A DNA stretch of 64,000 bases. It comes from Lethocerus indicus (taxonomy: Eukaryota; Arthropoda; Insecta; Hemiptera; Belostomatidae). How positions within the stretch are numbered: the stretch's first letter is position 1; every line of letters begins with the position of its first letter. Below the pieces are notes generated by a model. It searched no databases and was not told the origin of the DNA. It was given only the letters and a program-made list of their open reading frames with translations. The stretch is taken from assembly GCA_019843655.1 (NCBI GenBank), contig JACDQD010000102.1, forward strand, positions 2,241,501 to 2,305,500, read 5' to 3'. The position numbers were made by a program, and so were the translations under genes. This document shows positions 15,401 to 24,449 of the stretch, one piece after another.

Positions 15401-18400
15401 TACAAATGAAAGTCTAAAATACGATAAGTTCATCTACCTTATAACTTGTAGCATTTTCTTTAGCCTCCCACACCGCTTCGGATTAAACTACATAATCGTG
15501 CGGCCCTATTTGGAATTTCGTTCCCCTCAAATGCCTAAGGTTAGGGTAACAAAACAAAAACTAGAGGTGACGCTTTCTCACGGCGATATCCCATCGAGCT
15601 GTCGCGACCGCAAATTTGCGGGCGGGAGTCCGGGGCCCAGTTACCTCTCTTGCGGCCGTTAATCCCCCCACACCTCGGCGCTTCAGATTCTTTTTCTCCT
15701 TAAATGTTGTTCACTTTGCCGGATCTCATTTTATTTCTCCCGCACACGCGCCAGTATTCAATATGGGCTTAAGCGTCGAAACAAACTTCGCGAATGGTGG
15801 TTTTTAAGTTAACTCAAAAAAAATAAAATAGGTTCTTAGAGAATAAATTTTATTCCTCACCGTAACTTAGATGTTGGGCGAGGTCTATTTAGTAGGTTTC
15901 AAAGACTTCTTCTAAACGGAAGCGACAACTGAGAGCGTGCGGTTACAGTGGCCTCCTTTTAGAACAGTCAGCGCTGTACCAGACATTGAGGAATAGCCTT
16001 AATTATCGCGACTCATTAACTTCTCGGTGGAGCTCCGGGCATGGGAGAAGCGGAACGTTCCTAAATCGAGAGTTTTCCGAACGCAAAAGACCGTCCAAAT
16101 TAACTGCGGGCCGAGTTCCCAGTTCCCAGTGTATAAACGATTTCTCCTGAATTGGAGTAGATTTCCTTGTGATATATATCCTGAACCCTCAAGACTCCTA
16201 AGGAAACTGAATTCATGAGCACACCGAGAGCCTTATATCCTGAAATGCAATTATCATCGTCCAGATTGTGTCGGAATGTGTAATTCCCCGTTTAATACAA
16301 TGACGGGTTTCGATGAATGTACAGTTGGGTCAGATCGATCGGGACTGTCAGCCTCTTTTCTTTGTCCTCCCCTGAAGATTAATAGCGGTACTCCATTTTT
16401 CTAATTAACGGAATTAAAAATATTGTGGGCCCGCTGAAAGCTCGGCCCTCATGCGATGGTCATCCGTCTTAAAATCTCTCTTTCCCATCGGGATAGTCAC
16501 CACTTGAATTATCCCCACCGGAAGCTCGCAGTCGAGCGATAAATGTACACCAAAACATCCTCTTAGAGATCAGGGTGTCCAACTGTCCGGTGCTTTGAGA
16601 TTTATTATTAGTTAAAATATTTTTCCTATTCTTATGCAATAAGAAATAAGGTGTAAGAAGAAATTTAACAATTAATTGTAACTTGTGCTTTGACGCCTTA
16701 ACTTTTAAAAATGAGGCAAGGAAGTTAAAAATGGAGGCACGTTCATCAAGATCAGTCTGATACAATATAGTGATTTAAACACGCCCACAAGGTACATCTA
16801 TTTTTTGTTAGAATTATATTAATATAAAAAGGATATAAGAACCAGTGTGTAAATAAAGTTCGACTGCTGTTAAATAATAGAATTAATTTAACTTTTTGCG
16901 TGATTCTAAAAAAACACCACACATGCATGACCTGATTCAATAAATGCCCTATTAGTTGCACTGTTAAATCTCTGATTGTTGTAAGAACTAATTATGACAC
17001 ATCTTTAATATTATAAACAGCCAATTTATCTTTAATTATAAAATGCCTGTTCGAATAAGAAGGGTATTAAATCAAAGTTTTTCTTCAAGTACATCATGGA
17101 CATACTCCTTGAAACTTTACTTATGATAACAACAAAAAATTGTATCCAATTAAGGAATTCGTTAACATGTGGCGTACCGAAAACCCATTTACAGCGCTCA
17201 AATAACACGCAACCGCTTAGAAGTTCGTGTTATTACTGCGAGCGAAGGATAAAAGCAGCATCCGCCCCTCCTTATATAATTAATAAGGCGAAATCGCAGC
17301 TAAATAAATAAGGAATAAAATGACCCAAGCGGTTAGCTTTGAAATTTATTAGGGTAACAACTCTGAAAGTCCTTAAAAAGCATAGCTATTAATTTTTCGA
17401 ACCCACTTATATATATAACTTGGAAAGGCGAGGTCCGGTAGGAATTAATACTGAAAGTCTTTTACCCTTCTTATAACTCATATTTGTAAGTCGTAATTAA
17501 TAACTTAATCCTATATAATTTAATTAATAAGAAGACCTTTCTTCCAAATTCTTTTCAGCGGATAATTTATTTATATTAATAATGATAACGACTACAAAGT
17601 ATGCGTGATGTGAATAAATAATCATATCACTTAATATTTGAGGAGCTTCATTCGTCAGATCTATTGGTAATTTTCTGGTTCTATTAAATATAATAAGCGA
17701 ATAAACCACTTTTCTTTCACATCGACGTTAACTTTACCCTTATACCGGTGCGACGAGACTACTATTTTTATATTCCTAATTAACAATTGCCATCCCAAAA
17801 AATGGTTCCTAGAAACAAACATATTTGCTAATAAAGTAAAATATGTAAAAATTTAAATATTCAATACACTAGTTATTGTATTAAATATATTAAATGTATT
17901 ATAGTATTAAGTACCAAAATAGGAAAGCTAATCGTATTTTGGTTCACGGATATCTCCCGGTCCCGCAACTCACGTAAAAAAAGTATTAGTTATTTTGGTA
18001 AATGGTAGTGTTGCCACCGGTGTCTCCCCCCTTCTACTTTAATTGGTCTTAACCGCGTGCACACAATAGCGTGTGCAGTGTTACCTTATCACTTCGCTAT
18101 TACTCACTGACTCGTTTTACCAATCTATAACATTTTAATACAAAATAATGTTTTTCACGTTCGATTATCTGACTCCGCACGGCTATTCGGTCCAATAGCT
18201 AGACAAGGCTAGACAAGCCTACCGGAAAACAGAGAAAAGAATTTGAATGATGGTCGAAACCTTCCCAGAAACGGATAGAAACATAAGTTACCGTAGATTT
18301 CGTGTGTTTCTCTCTCCTCTCGCTGGTTTGGTCTTTTAGTAGCGGTGTTAGTCACTTTTGGCACTTTGGATGCTTTTGTGGTCCACAGTACAAGTGACAG

Positions 18401-20939
18401 TAACAGTGCAGTGAGGATGCCCACAAAGCATCCAAAGTGCCAAAAGTGATTAAGACTTGAAGATGGCGAGCAGCCGAAACCGGTCTAGCAAAAGACCAAA
18501 CCAGCGAGAGGAGACAGGAACACACGAAATCTACGGTATTCCAACCCCTCGCGGATCGCAAAACAGGTATTCTAAAATAATAATTTACCTTATCTTGCTT
18601 TTTGTGAATCGAGTATTGCTATCACGGAAAAATATATGTTAGGCCAAAGTCCAGAATGTTTGTAGACGCTGATGAAAAGAGTCCGCGTGTGTTTACCAAA
18701 AGGATTGGCTTGGCAAATTGAGTACTAAAAGCTTTCATTTGACAGCCACAGGCGGCGTGCCCATGGCGACACCCCCGCCTCCCCCCCTAGAATTTATTTG
18801 GGGGGGCGGCAAGGCGCAGTAAACGTTAACCGGCGGCGGGGGGTGGGCTGGTCCGTTAAGGCGGGGGAAGTTGTAAAACTTTAGTGCGTCAGCTCCAGAG
18901 ACCCGGGGTATCGGCCCGCCTCCCTTATCTCCTACCCTTTTCCCTTCCGGAGGAAATGTTTCGCCCAGCGAATAAGGAAATACTGAGAAGGCAGTTTCTC
19001 GGTGGGACCGAAATCAATTTGGAAATGCGGGCCTTCACTGTCATTCGGCAGCCTCCGCGTTTTTAGCTTCCTATAATCGAATCAAGTCCTCATATAATCC
19101 TGTTCGGCTTATGGCCTGTGACTATTGAATGAGGTATGAAAACTGTACATCGTTAGACAAACTCGATATGTGATATTAAAGTAGTACTTCTTTATAACAT
19201 TGTTGTATCAAACAAGTGTGTGTTTCGCGAAGAAAAATTCTTGTTCACATTAATATTCGCAACAATAACTCAAATTCTGAAAAATATAAGGAAAAGTTTC
19301 AGTTTTCATTTTGTAAAGCAATTGGGGCATTGTCACCATTTTTTTTTTCTTCCGCGAAGTCTCTCCGCTGTGAAATTACAGATGCCGTTCTGAAAATAAT
19401 AATTCCAGTCGTCCGGTCGTAATTTAGGAGAAACCGAGTGTTGTTACGGAAAGGGAATTAGCGGTTCTATTTAGGAATTCCGCTCTTATTTTCCCTTTCG
19501 CCTATCTGTTAATTATATCGCAGTTCCTTCGCACGTCTTTTGGCCGGCCAATGGACAGGGTAATGATACACGGTGCACCCATCTAATTCCTTTTAATTGC
19601 CCCCCTCCATCGCTCCACCGGCCGTGTGTCAAAACGTTCCCCACGTCGCATCCGTTGCTTTCTTTAGATAACAGAAGGCGTGTTACTGTTTAAAAATTGA
19701 ACACTTTTCCATACTAACATGGCCGTCCACCATGTTGGTTGAACCTGCGTACATCTTTTTAAAGATTTCCACCTTTATCAGCCGAATAAGTTACGTAGCA
19801 ATTATGGTGGGGGCAAACTTATTCAAAATTGTTCCTCAAACACAAATCATTGTTCTACACATAGAAATTCCCTTATCCTTCAAAATATCCTACGTGAGAT
19901 GATACTTATACTAGAGCCCCTCCTCCCAGACCAGGACAATTTCCGTTTCTCATCTTTTCGTTTCCAGACCCAGCTACGTTTTTTCCTGCATTTTGTTCAT
20001 GGCAGCAAATAACATCGGTTTGAGTTAATATCAGAAACAAAATGAAACCGCGGGAGTTATCTGAACATAAACATCGCCTACAGACAAATAGCGGCAAGAA
20101 TTCTTAAATACCTTTAGAACTAACTATGTATCTACCACCACTCTCTTCTCTCTATATGCACTCCTCTCTCCTCCACTCCCTCCCTCTTTCTCTCTAATGC
20201 TCGATAGATACTTAAGAAAAATCAATAACGAGTTATAATTGATAGGCGGTCCCATTATACACTCCTGCTATAATGGCCTCATCCTCCACCCGTCAAATTG
20301 GCCGCCGTTAAGGCCGCCTCCTGTCTCTATGCTAATTCTCCACTCAGCGAATTCCTCGCACTTAATTTCCCATCCGAAGAAGGACTGAGGACTCGGCAGC
20401 GGCAAGTTTTCTCTCCTGTAATTCGTTTTCATGAATGGTGCGCGTTCGGTGTATAAGGGCCTAACGGCAATAATCACGGTGTCCTTCAATGACCGGTTCA
20501 TTTAAATTTCTAATTTCTTTATGACAAACGGTGTTTTGAATGTTCTCTTGAAATTGTTACAGTCTACCGTACAATAAGCTCTCGCGGTTATAAAACTAGT
20601 TTAGCCCTAGGATAATATGCTTGTCGACAGATGTGAAGATGTCCTACAGCAAATAAGGAAGGGCCAAGAGGAGGATTATGAAATTGATTCATATTGCGTA
20701 CAGATCTCATATTTTTATCTGAAGTGGTGACTAAGAGCACCACGGTATTTTACCTTCGTTGGTTTCTTAAAGCAAACTCCCGTTTTGTACAGCTGATCCT
20801 AAATATTGCTTAGCCGATTTCTGAGAACGCTACATACAATAATGAAGCGTAACAAAGCGTGATATTAAATTATCTAATTTTTGATTTCAGGGAAGAGAGC
20901 GGTATCCCATGGTGGAGGCGGGAAAACATGATTACGTGA
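230..20939 (+). CDS. Gene 1: small two-pass membrane protein with Pro/His-rich tail (5'-partial, multi-exon)
   Basis: Spliced gene with visible exons 230-440, 2257-2390, 4526-4848 and probably 20891-20939. Introns are in phase 1, 0 and 2, and all junctions keep one open frame. The visible product is about 238 residues, or 223 if it stops at the TAG at 4850. In order: a Gly/Tyr/Arg-rich start, a Pro-rich linker, a Cys-containing segment (PCGGHC, then ENFCHY) just before the first membrane span (about residues 112-135), a very short loop, a second span (about 140-163), a basic VRRGPRR stretch, a Pro run, a His7-Gln-His5 run, more Pro, and an acidic end. Positive charge after span 2 suggests both tails are cytosolic. 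I do not recognise the family and assign no function. The 5' exons are off-window. The introns are not CpG-depleted, unlike gene 2. Confidence 0.7.
1600..2060. other. CpG-rich non-coding island in gene 1 intron
   Basis: GC- and CG-rich block in an AT-rich intron, with a CT microsatellite at 1677-1692. Frames are open on both strands (for example 133 codons on + from 1663), but the predicted peptides are low-complexity and Arg-rich and have no splice context. I read it as regulatory or otherwise constrained non-coding DNA, not a gene. Confidence 0.35.
1677..1692. repeat. (CT)n microsatellite
   Basis: Eight CT units in a row at the edge of the CpG-rich island. Confidence 0.85.
2257..2390 (+). 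CDS. Gene 1, internal exon (Cys-rich segment before first membrane span)
   Basis: Acceptor tttcag at 2251-2256 and donor GTCAGT at 2391. The exon is 134 nt; with the base carried over from the previous exon it gives 45 codons in phase. The product runs from NGRRSRPVSSRAVTPV to TIVPCGGHCVALENFCHYFLQ, with three Cys residues close to the membrane boundary that could be palmitoylated or metal-binding (inference). The hydrophobic span starts at the very end of this exon and continues in the next. The other two frames are worse and do not join to the neighbouring exons. Confidence 0.74.
2391..4525 (+). other. Gene 1 intron
   Basis: Starts GTCAGT and ends tctag. AT-rich. I saw no coding exon. An open - strand stretch at 3890-4165 lacks splice context and recognisable protein features. 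Confidence 0.65.
4526..4848 (+). CDS. Gene 1, exon encoding both membrane spans and the Pro/His tail
   Basis: Acceptor tctag at 4521-4525, phase 0. It encodes a hydrophobic span (VAFLGGVLSGLCLVVAGRVL), a loop of only four or five residues (SRDLE), a second span to VQCMV, then RRGPRRAGR, a run of six Pro, a 7-His/Gln/5-His run, and a tail ending TVELEF. The coding strand is very GC-rich. At 4847-4852 the sequence reads AGG TAG. It can be a stop after Arg, or a donor (CAG followed by gtagcc) leaving phase 2. In either reading the next residue is Arg. The donor matches the consensus only moderately, so termination here or alternative termination is possible. Confidence 0.82.
4719..4766 (+). repeat. 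CAC-rich trinucleotide run encoding poly-His
   Basis: Impure CAC/CAT repeat with one CAG interruption, encoding seven His, one Gln and five His directly after a Pro run. Such runs are prone to length variation between alleles. Confidence 0.85.
6180..6430. other. CpG-rich non-coding island
   Basis: Contains a GAG/GAGG purine tract (about 6330-6350) followed by CG-rich sequence. No supported exon. Regulatory or constrained function is only inferred from composition. Confidence 0.3.
10305..10416 (+). mobile_element. Decayed one-armed copy (A) of the palindromic repeat family
   Basis: Matches the left arm of copy C (39479 on) in order: cctgt start, the gatccgcgagg block, ttggaatac, ctggtttggt, then ctagaccggtttcgg and ttcag. 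It is heavily diverged. No right arm is evident, so this is an old or truncated copy. Confidence 0.6.
11160..11480. other. CpG-rich non-coding island
   Basis: Block with several GGCCGG-type palindromes (about 11245-11285) and high CG content. Two + frames stay open for about 70 codons, but the peptides look random. Candidate regulatory DNA. Confidence 0.3.
11820..12150. other. CpG-rich non-coding island
   Basis: GC-rich block. An 82-codon open stretch exists on - (11900-12148) without recognisable features or splice partners. Confidence 0.3.
12390..12610. other. CpG-rich non-coding island
   Basis: GC-rich block with open frames on both strands, as expected from low stop-codon density. No recognisable protein. 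Confidence 0.3.
14190..14470. other. CpG-rich non-coding island
   Basis: Sharp-edged GC-rich block in AT-rich surroundings. No open frame longer than about 60 codons across it. Confidence 0.3.
18289..18567. mobile_element. Palindromic (foldback/MITE-like) element, copy B
   Basis: The two arms are inverted copies. The outer 49 bp, at 18289-18337 and 18490-18538, match at about 47 of 49 positions. The inner arms (about 18337-18381 and 18420-18452) also pair. The right end extends about 29 bp further (ccaacccctcgcgg... to aaacagg), matching the outer end of copy C in reverse. The left arm lacks a roughly 32-bp block (ctagaccggtttcgg...cttca) that the right arm keeps at about 18455-18489. There is no coding capacity. 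It is non-autonomous, and the family is not recognised. Confidence 0.8.
18730..19060. other. CpG-rich island with C-run/G-run hairpin
   Basis: Contains a C-rich run (about 18768-18788) followed after about 12 bases by a G-rich run (about 18800-18810) that can pair with it, and then a GGCGGCGGGGGG-type stretch (about 18832-18848). The G-runs could form a quadruplex and the pair of runs a hairpin. No coding exon is supported. Confidence 0.45.
20137..20197. repeat. Pyrimidine-rich CT/CTC low-complexity tract
   Basis: Impure CT/TCC/CCTC repeat on the + strand with a short interruption (tatatgca). Confidence 0.7.
20891..20939 (+). CDS. Gene 1, probable last coding exon
   Basis: Good acceptor (ttttgatttcag) ending at 20890. 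Entered from the phase-2 donor at 4848, it reads Arg then EESGIPWWRRENMIT and stops at TGA 20937-20939. The two Trp and paired Arg look like a real C-terminal motif rather than random sequence, and phase is kept, but the link across 16 kb is inferred. Alternatives: gene 1 stops at 4850, or this is promoter/5'UTR sequence. In another frame the segment is open to 20964 (reading GRERYPMVEAGKHDYVTT), where a gtaaca donor-like site follows. Confidence 0.45.
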
Positions 20940-21090
20940 CGACTTCCAACCAATCAGCGTGGAGGTAACAAACGGCGCCGTTGTAAGGTTAAAAACTAGA
21001 GAATTTTGCTTATTTTTACCGGGATTCAACTCCTGTTTGGCCCAGTTGAGTGATCCATATCGGCAATAAGTAACCCAATTACGTCAGTAA
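20930..21090. promoter_or_regulatory. Cluster of CRE-, CCAAT- and palindrome-type sites
   Basis: Within about 160 bp are TTACGTGACG (20932-20941), AACCAATCAG (20949-20958), the perfect 12-bp palindrome AACGGCGCCGTT, and TTACGTCAG (about 21079-21088). Such sites are typical of insect housekeeping promoters. This is the alternative explanation for the block otherwise read as gene 1's last exon and 3'UTR. Confidence 0.35.
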
Positions 21091-21106
21091 CTTAATTTTT
21101 AAGTAA

Positions 21107-21112
21107 TTTATT
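21107..21112 (-). terminator. Candidate poly(A) signal of the - strand transcript (gene A)
   Basis: AATAAA on the - strand, placed exactly where CG dinucleotides become scarce on moving right. Consistent with the 3' end of a methylated - strand unit. Confidence 0.35.
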
Positions 21113-21127
21113 CACTAGCTGTATTTA

Positions 21128-21133
21128 AATAAA
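21128..21133 (+). terminator. Candidate poly(A) signal of gene 1
   Basis: AATAAA about 190 nt after the candidate TGA of the last exon, followed by T/G-rich sequence. Confidence 0.35.
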
Positions 21134-21195
21134 TGGACAGGTCTTTATGATTGTTAATTGTTAATTGTATAAGATATTATTGTTAACGAAGCTGC

Positions 21196-21198
<3 letters not shown>

Positions 21199-21252
<54 letters not shown>
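21199..21252. repeat. (AT)n microsatellite
   Basis: Uninterrupted AT dinucleotide run of about 54 bp followed by a short degenerate tail (gtacacatatatat). Confidence 0.95.
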
Positions 21253-21261
<9 letters not shown>

Positions 21262-21638
21262 TATATTGTGCGTTTTGAGAGAATGTTAATTATTGTAAAT
21301 AATCAGTTTGAATTTTATGATGGAGTTCTGGGTGTTTTTTCTTTTTAACTTTTTTTACCAGACTCTTACAATTTGCAGGCATTATTGTAGTCAATAAATG
21401 TTATTAGTTAACCCTGTAATACTGGTGTACCATATAATTCATTTGCTTATTTTATTTGCAGTTTGTAAACTTTATTATTTCATTTGGTTGAACCAATTAC
21501 AAACTATTATTTTCAGTTGAAATATGAATCATTATCTATTCTTATTCTGGACCATTCTCTCAGTTTTAATGAATCCAGAAGACAAAAATTGTCAATCTTT
21601 TGAACAATTGGCCTCATATGCATAGTTAAAAATATATT

Positions 21639-21726
21639 CTATAATAATGTATTATAAGTTTTTAAAAACATTGTTGTTATATTTACATATAACGGTTGGC
21701 CAGAAATGTGATATCTAGCTTGTCTC
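21639..21726 (-). CDS. Candidate small-ORF exon of gene A
   Basis: Follows a good - strand acceptor (gcttccctttctag). In phase 2, matching the donor at 23719, it reads RQARYHISGQPLYVNITT and stops at 21639-21641 after 28 codons. The phase match is one-in-three by chance, so support is weak. Confidence 0.22.
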
Positions 21727-23718
21727 CTAGAAAGGGAAGCTAATAATGCATTTATCAGTACCTTTTTTAGAAAAAAATAATATTATGTAAATCATTAATT
21801 TAATAAATACTATTACTTTAAATTGCATTGTAAATTGTACTTTAAAATAATTAGTTTTTCTGTAAAACACTTTTTCCGTTCACCAAATGTATTCCTATTT
21901 AAATTCAACATCAATATACCTCAATATCACCCTATATTTTTAATACCCCAAGTTTTAAATGATTATAGTGTACATGTACCAATATTGAGCTAATTTTCTT
22001 TGTTGAATTTTCAAACATATTAAGTGTTCTATACTTCTCATTAGCTATTATGGCCACCAACATATTATTCATAAGCTGTTTGCATAAACTTAATAAAGTG
22101 GACCTTTTATTTCAGCAAATGAATTCTTATTTGTGAAATCTAAGTGTGATTTGTTGTATTTAAATGATTGTGGCCATGCTCATTAAATAGAGAGATGTAT
22201 GATTTTTTAAATTACATAGTATCTCATAAACAATAATTACTAATGCCAACAGTATTGAATCTATTAGCTTTTTACAAGTCCTATAATACAATAAACTAGT
22301 AGCTACAGCTTCCATTTTAAATCAAGTGTTTCTAGTCCATGATCACAGCTATCTGTTCATTTAAATACGTATAATATTTATAACAAATTGTCTAAATGCT
22401 TTAATAAAGAAAATTATGTACAGAAATAGTTAATTTATTTCCACAACCCCACATGTACTGAGTGCATACTTGGTGGGGTATGTAATCAAACATGTATCTA
22501 GTGGGTGCTGAATTTTTATAACTTTCCTGTTGTGAAATTTCATAATGAAACTTACATTTCATGTTTATTGATATCATACTGCAACACTAATAACGAATTT
22601 TGACACTATATATAATATATGGTTATACCAAACAAATAAATACATTTTATTGATTCAGATCTAATCCATAGTCAGATCTTATGAATGAGATTATTAGTCA
22701 GTTCACGAATAGAATTGAAGCTGATGGATTGCATTGTACTCTTTCAAGTAATGATTAATATCTAGGCATGTGATAGTTCCCCCATATTAGTAACCAAAAT
22801 CTTGTACCCATAGTTTTTATATTGCATAGTGTCTCAAAAATGTTTGTATTAACCATTTCTACCAAACCAGTGCACCAACACTGATGCAGTCTAAAGTAAC
22901 TTCAGAACCAAAATGTATGACCTATTTGTGATTTATCATCTAATTCATGACCACAAGTTGATGTCCTATGATCTCACAGTTAACATATTTCATTACACAT
23001 TACAACACAACATTTTTCATTTCATTATTGTTAGGAGTAATTCTAGTTTATTAACATCATAGTATCCAAATTTATATGTCTATTTTACATGAAACTATAG
23101 TACCCTATAAAGGTAAGATTTATTGGTACTTATGGTTTACTGAAAGAATAAATGAAGAATACGGTGAAGAATACAGAATAAGTGAAAAATAAAAATACTC
23201 AGAAACTTAATACCAATTATTCTATGAAGAATTTGGTGCTATTAGATCCAAATTTATAATGAAAATATGTCACGAGTTTCATTAATTACAAACCAATTGT
23301 GTATACAAATATATTATTATAAATTATTTAAACATTACTTAAGTCAATGTTTTAATGAATTTCTTTTAATGAGGACAGTACATTAAGCTCTGTCTAAATA
23401 TACTAAACTAGTTAAATGAGAGTAGATTGTGCCAGTAGTAATCACAATGATTCTATATGTAAACTATCCACTTAGCCCTTATGGCCCCCAAAATTATTTA
23501 AAATAATTAACTGGTCCAAATGTATTTTTCACATCTAAAAATATGATTTTATTAATTAATATGATTTAAAATTAAATGGCAATACAGTGATCTGTAATAA
23601 TCACAATCTGAAATTCATCTGATTAACATTCATTTTGAGTTATATATAGTTCATGCTTATTCTACATACTCAATCAATCTAATCAAATAAAATAATTATT
23701 TTATAATAGATCACATAC

Positions 23719-23774
23719 CTTCTTTCCATGCTTCAATAATTTTCTGCCATCAGGTAAGTTCAAGTCAGCTTAAT
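23719..23774 (-). other. Candidate exon of gene A
   Basis: 56 nt between a tgcag acceptor (weak pyrimidine tract) and a strong AAG/gtatgt donor. All frames contain an early stop. An ATG 10 nt before the donor would give a four-codon start. On the opposite strand the same place carries a perfect CAG/gtaagt donor at 23753/23754, so the transcribed strand is uncertain. Confidence 0.3.
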
Positions 23775-23949
23775 CTGCAATATATATAAAGAAATGTTAT
23801 GTTATTTGTTCTATTTTGTTGAAATAAGTAAAGTCTATGTTTCTTAAGTTCACAGCATTGTCTAATTATAAAGCATTGCTAGTTTATCAGCGGGAATAGA
23901 TTATTTATGTAATGGAAAACCCATTTCTGAAAATTAATGAAGTATGGGG

Positions 23950-23950
<1 letters not shown>

Positions 23951-23993
<43 letters not shown>
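23951..23993. repeat. (TA)n microsatellite
   Basis: TA dinucleotide run of about 40 bp. Confidence 0.95.
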
Positions 23994-23996
<3 letters not shown>

Positions 23997-24449
23997 TTTT
24001 TCCAAAAAGTATTCTTTTTATGAATTATAAATCAATTTATTTACAGAAATAACATAATAACTAGTAAGTAATTAGGGCTAGTTATGCCCTATTGGGGGTA
24101 ATAAGACTTAGACTACAGTACTTATTGCTCCCATTTATTTCTTATATGGAATTACTACTGCATTTATCATTTACTTACATAATGTATTGTATCTAATCAT
24201 GTACTTTAAAAACTATTTAACACAACTCTTGAGCATTGTTGGCACACTCTTGGCACCATTCTTGAGCATGCCTTCTGCCTGCTTTGTTATAATAAGCCAA
24301 TTGGGATCATTATAAAATGTACTGGTGTACAATACTTGTCTACTAGTGATTTACTACCTAATATCTAATAAATAAATGCCACCACTGTATTTCAATCCAG
24401 CGTTATAAGATATAATGGACGGGAACAGAAGTTCACAAAAAATCTTTAC

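Larger units (their letters stand above)
4849..20890 (+). other. Long gene 1 intron (about 16 kb) with no supported gene inside
   Basis: Runs from the weak donor at 4849 to the good acceptor at 20890 (pyrimidine run then ttcag). Composition is AT-rich with several CpG-rich islands, two copies of the palindromic repeat family (10305-10416, 18289-18567) and simple repeats, listed separately. Open stretches of 60-109 codons occur on both strands (for example 5133-5441 +, 9415-9744 -). They show no recognisable protein, splice sites or composition shift, so I do not annotate them. If exon 4 is not real, this is intergenic DNA. Confidence 0.45.
20940..21155 (+). other. Probable 3'UTR of gene 1
   Basis: From the TGA to just past an AATAAA at 21128-21133. 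It overlaps the poly(A) signal of the opposing - strand transcript, so the two units would be tail-to-tail. Confidence 0.35.
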
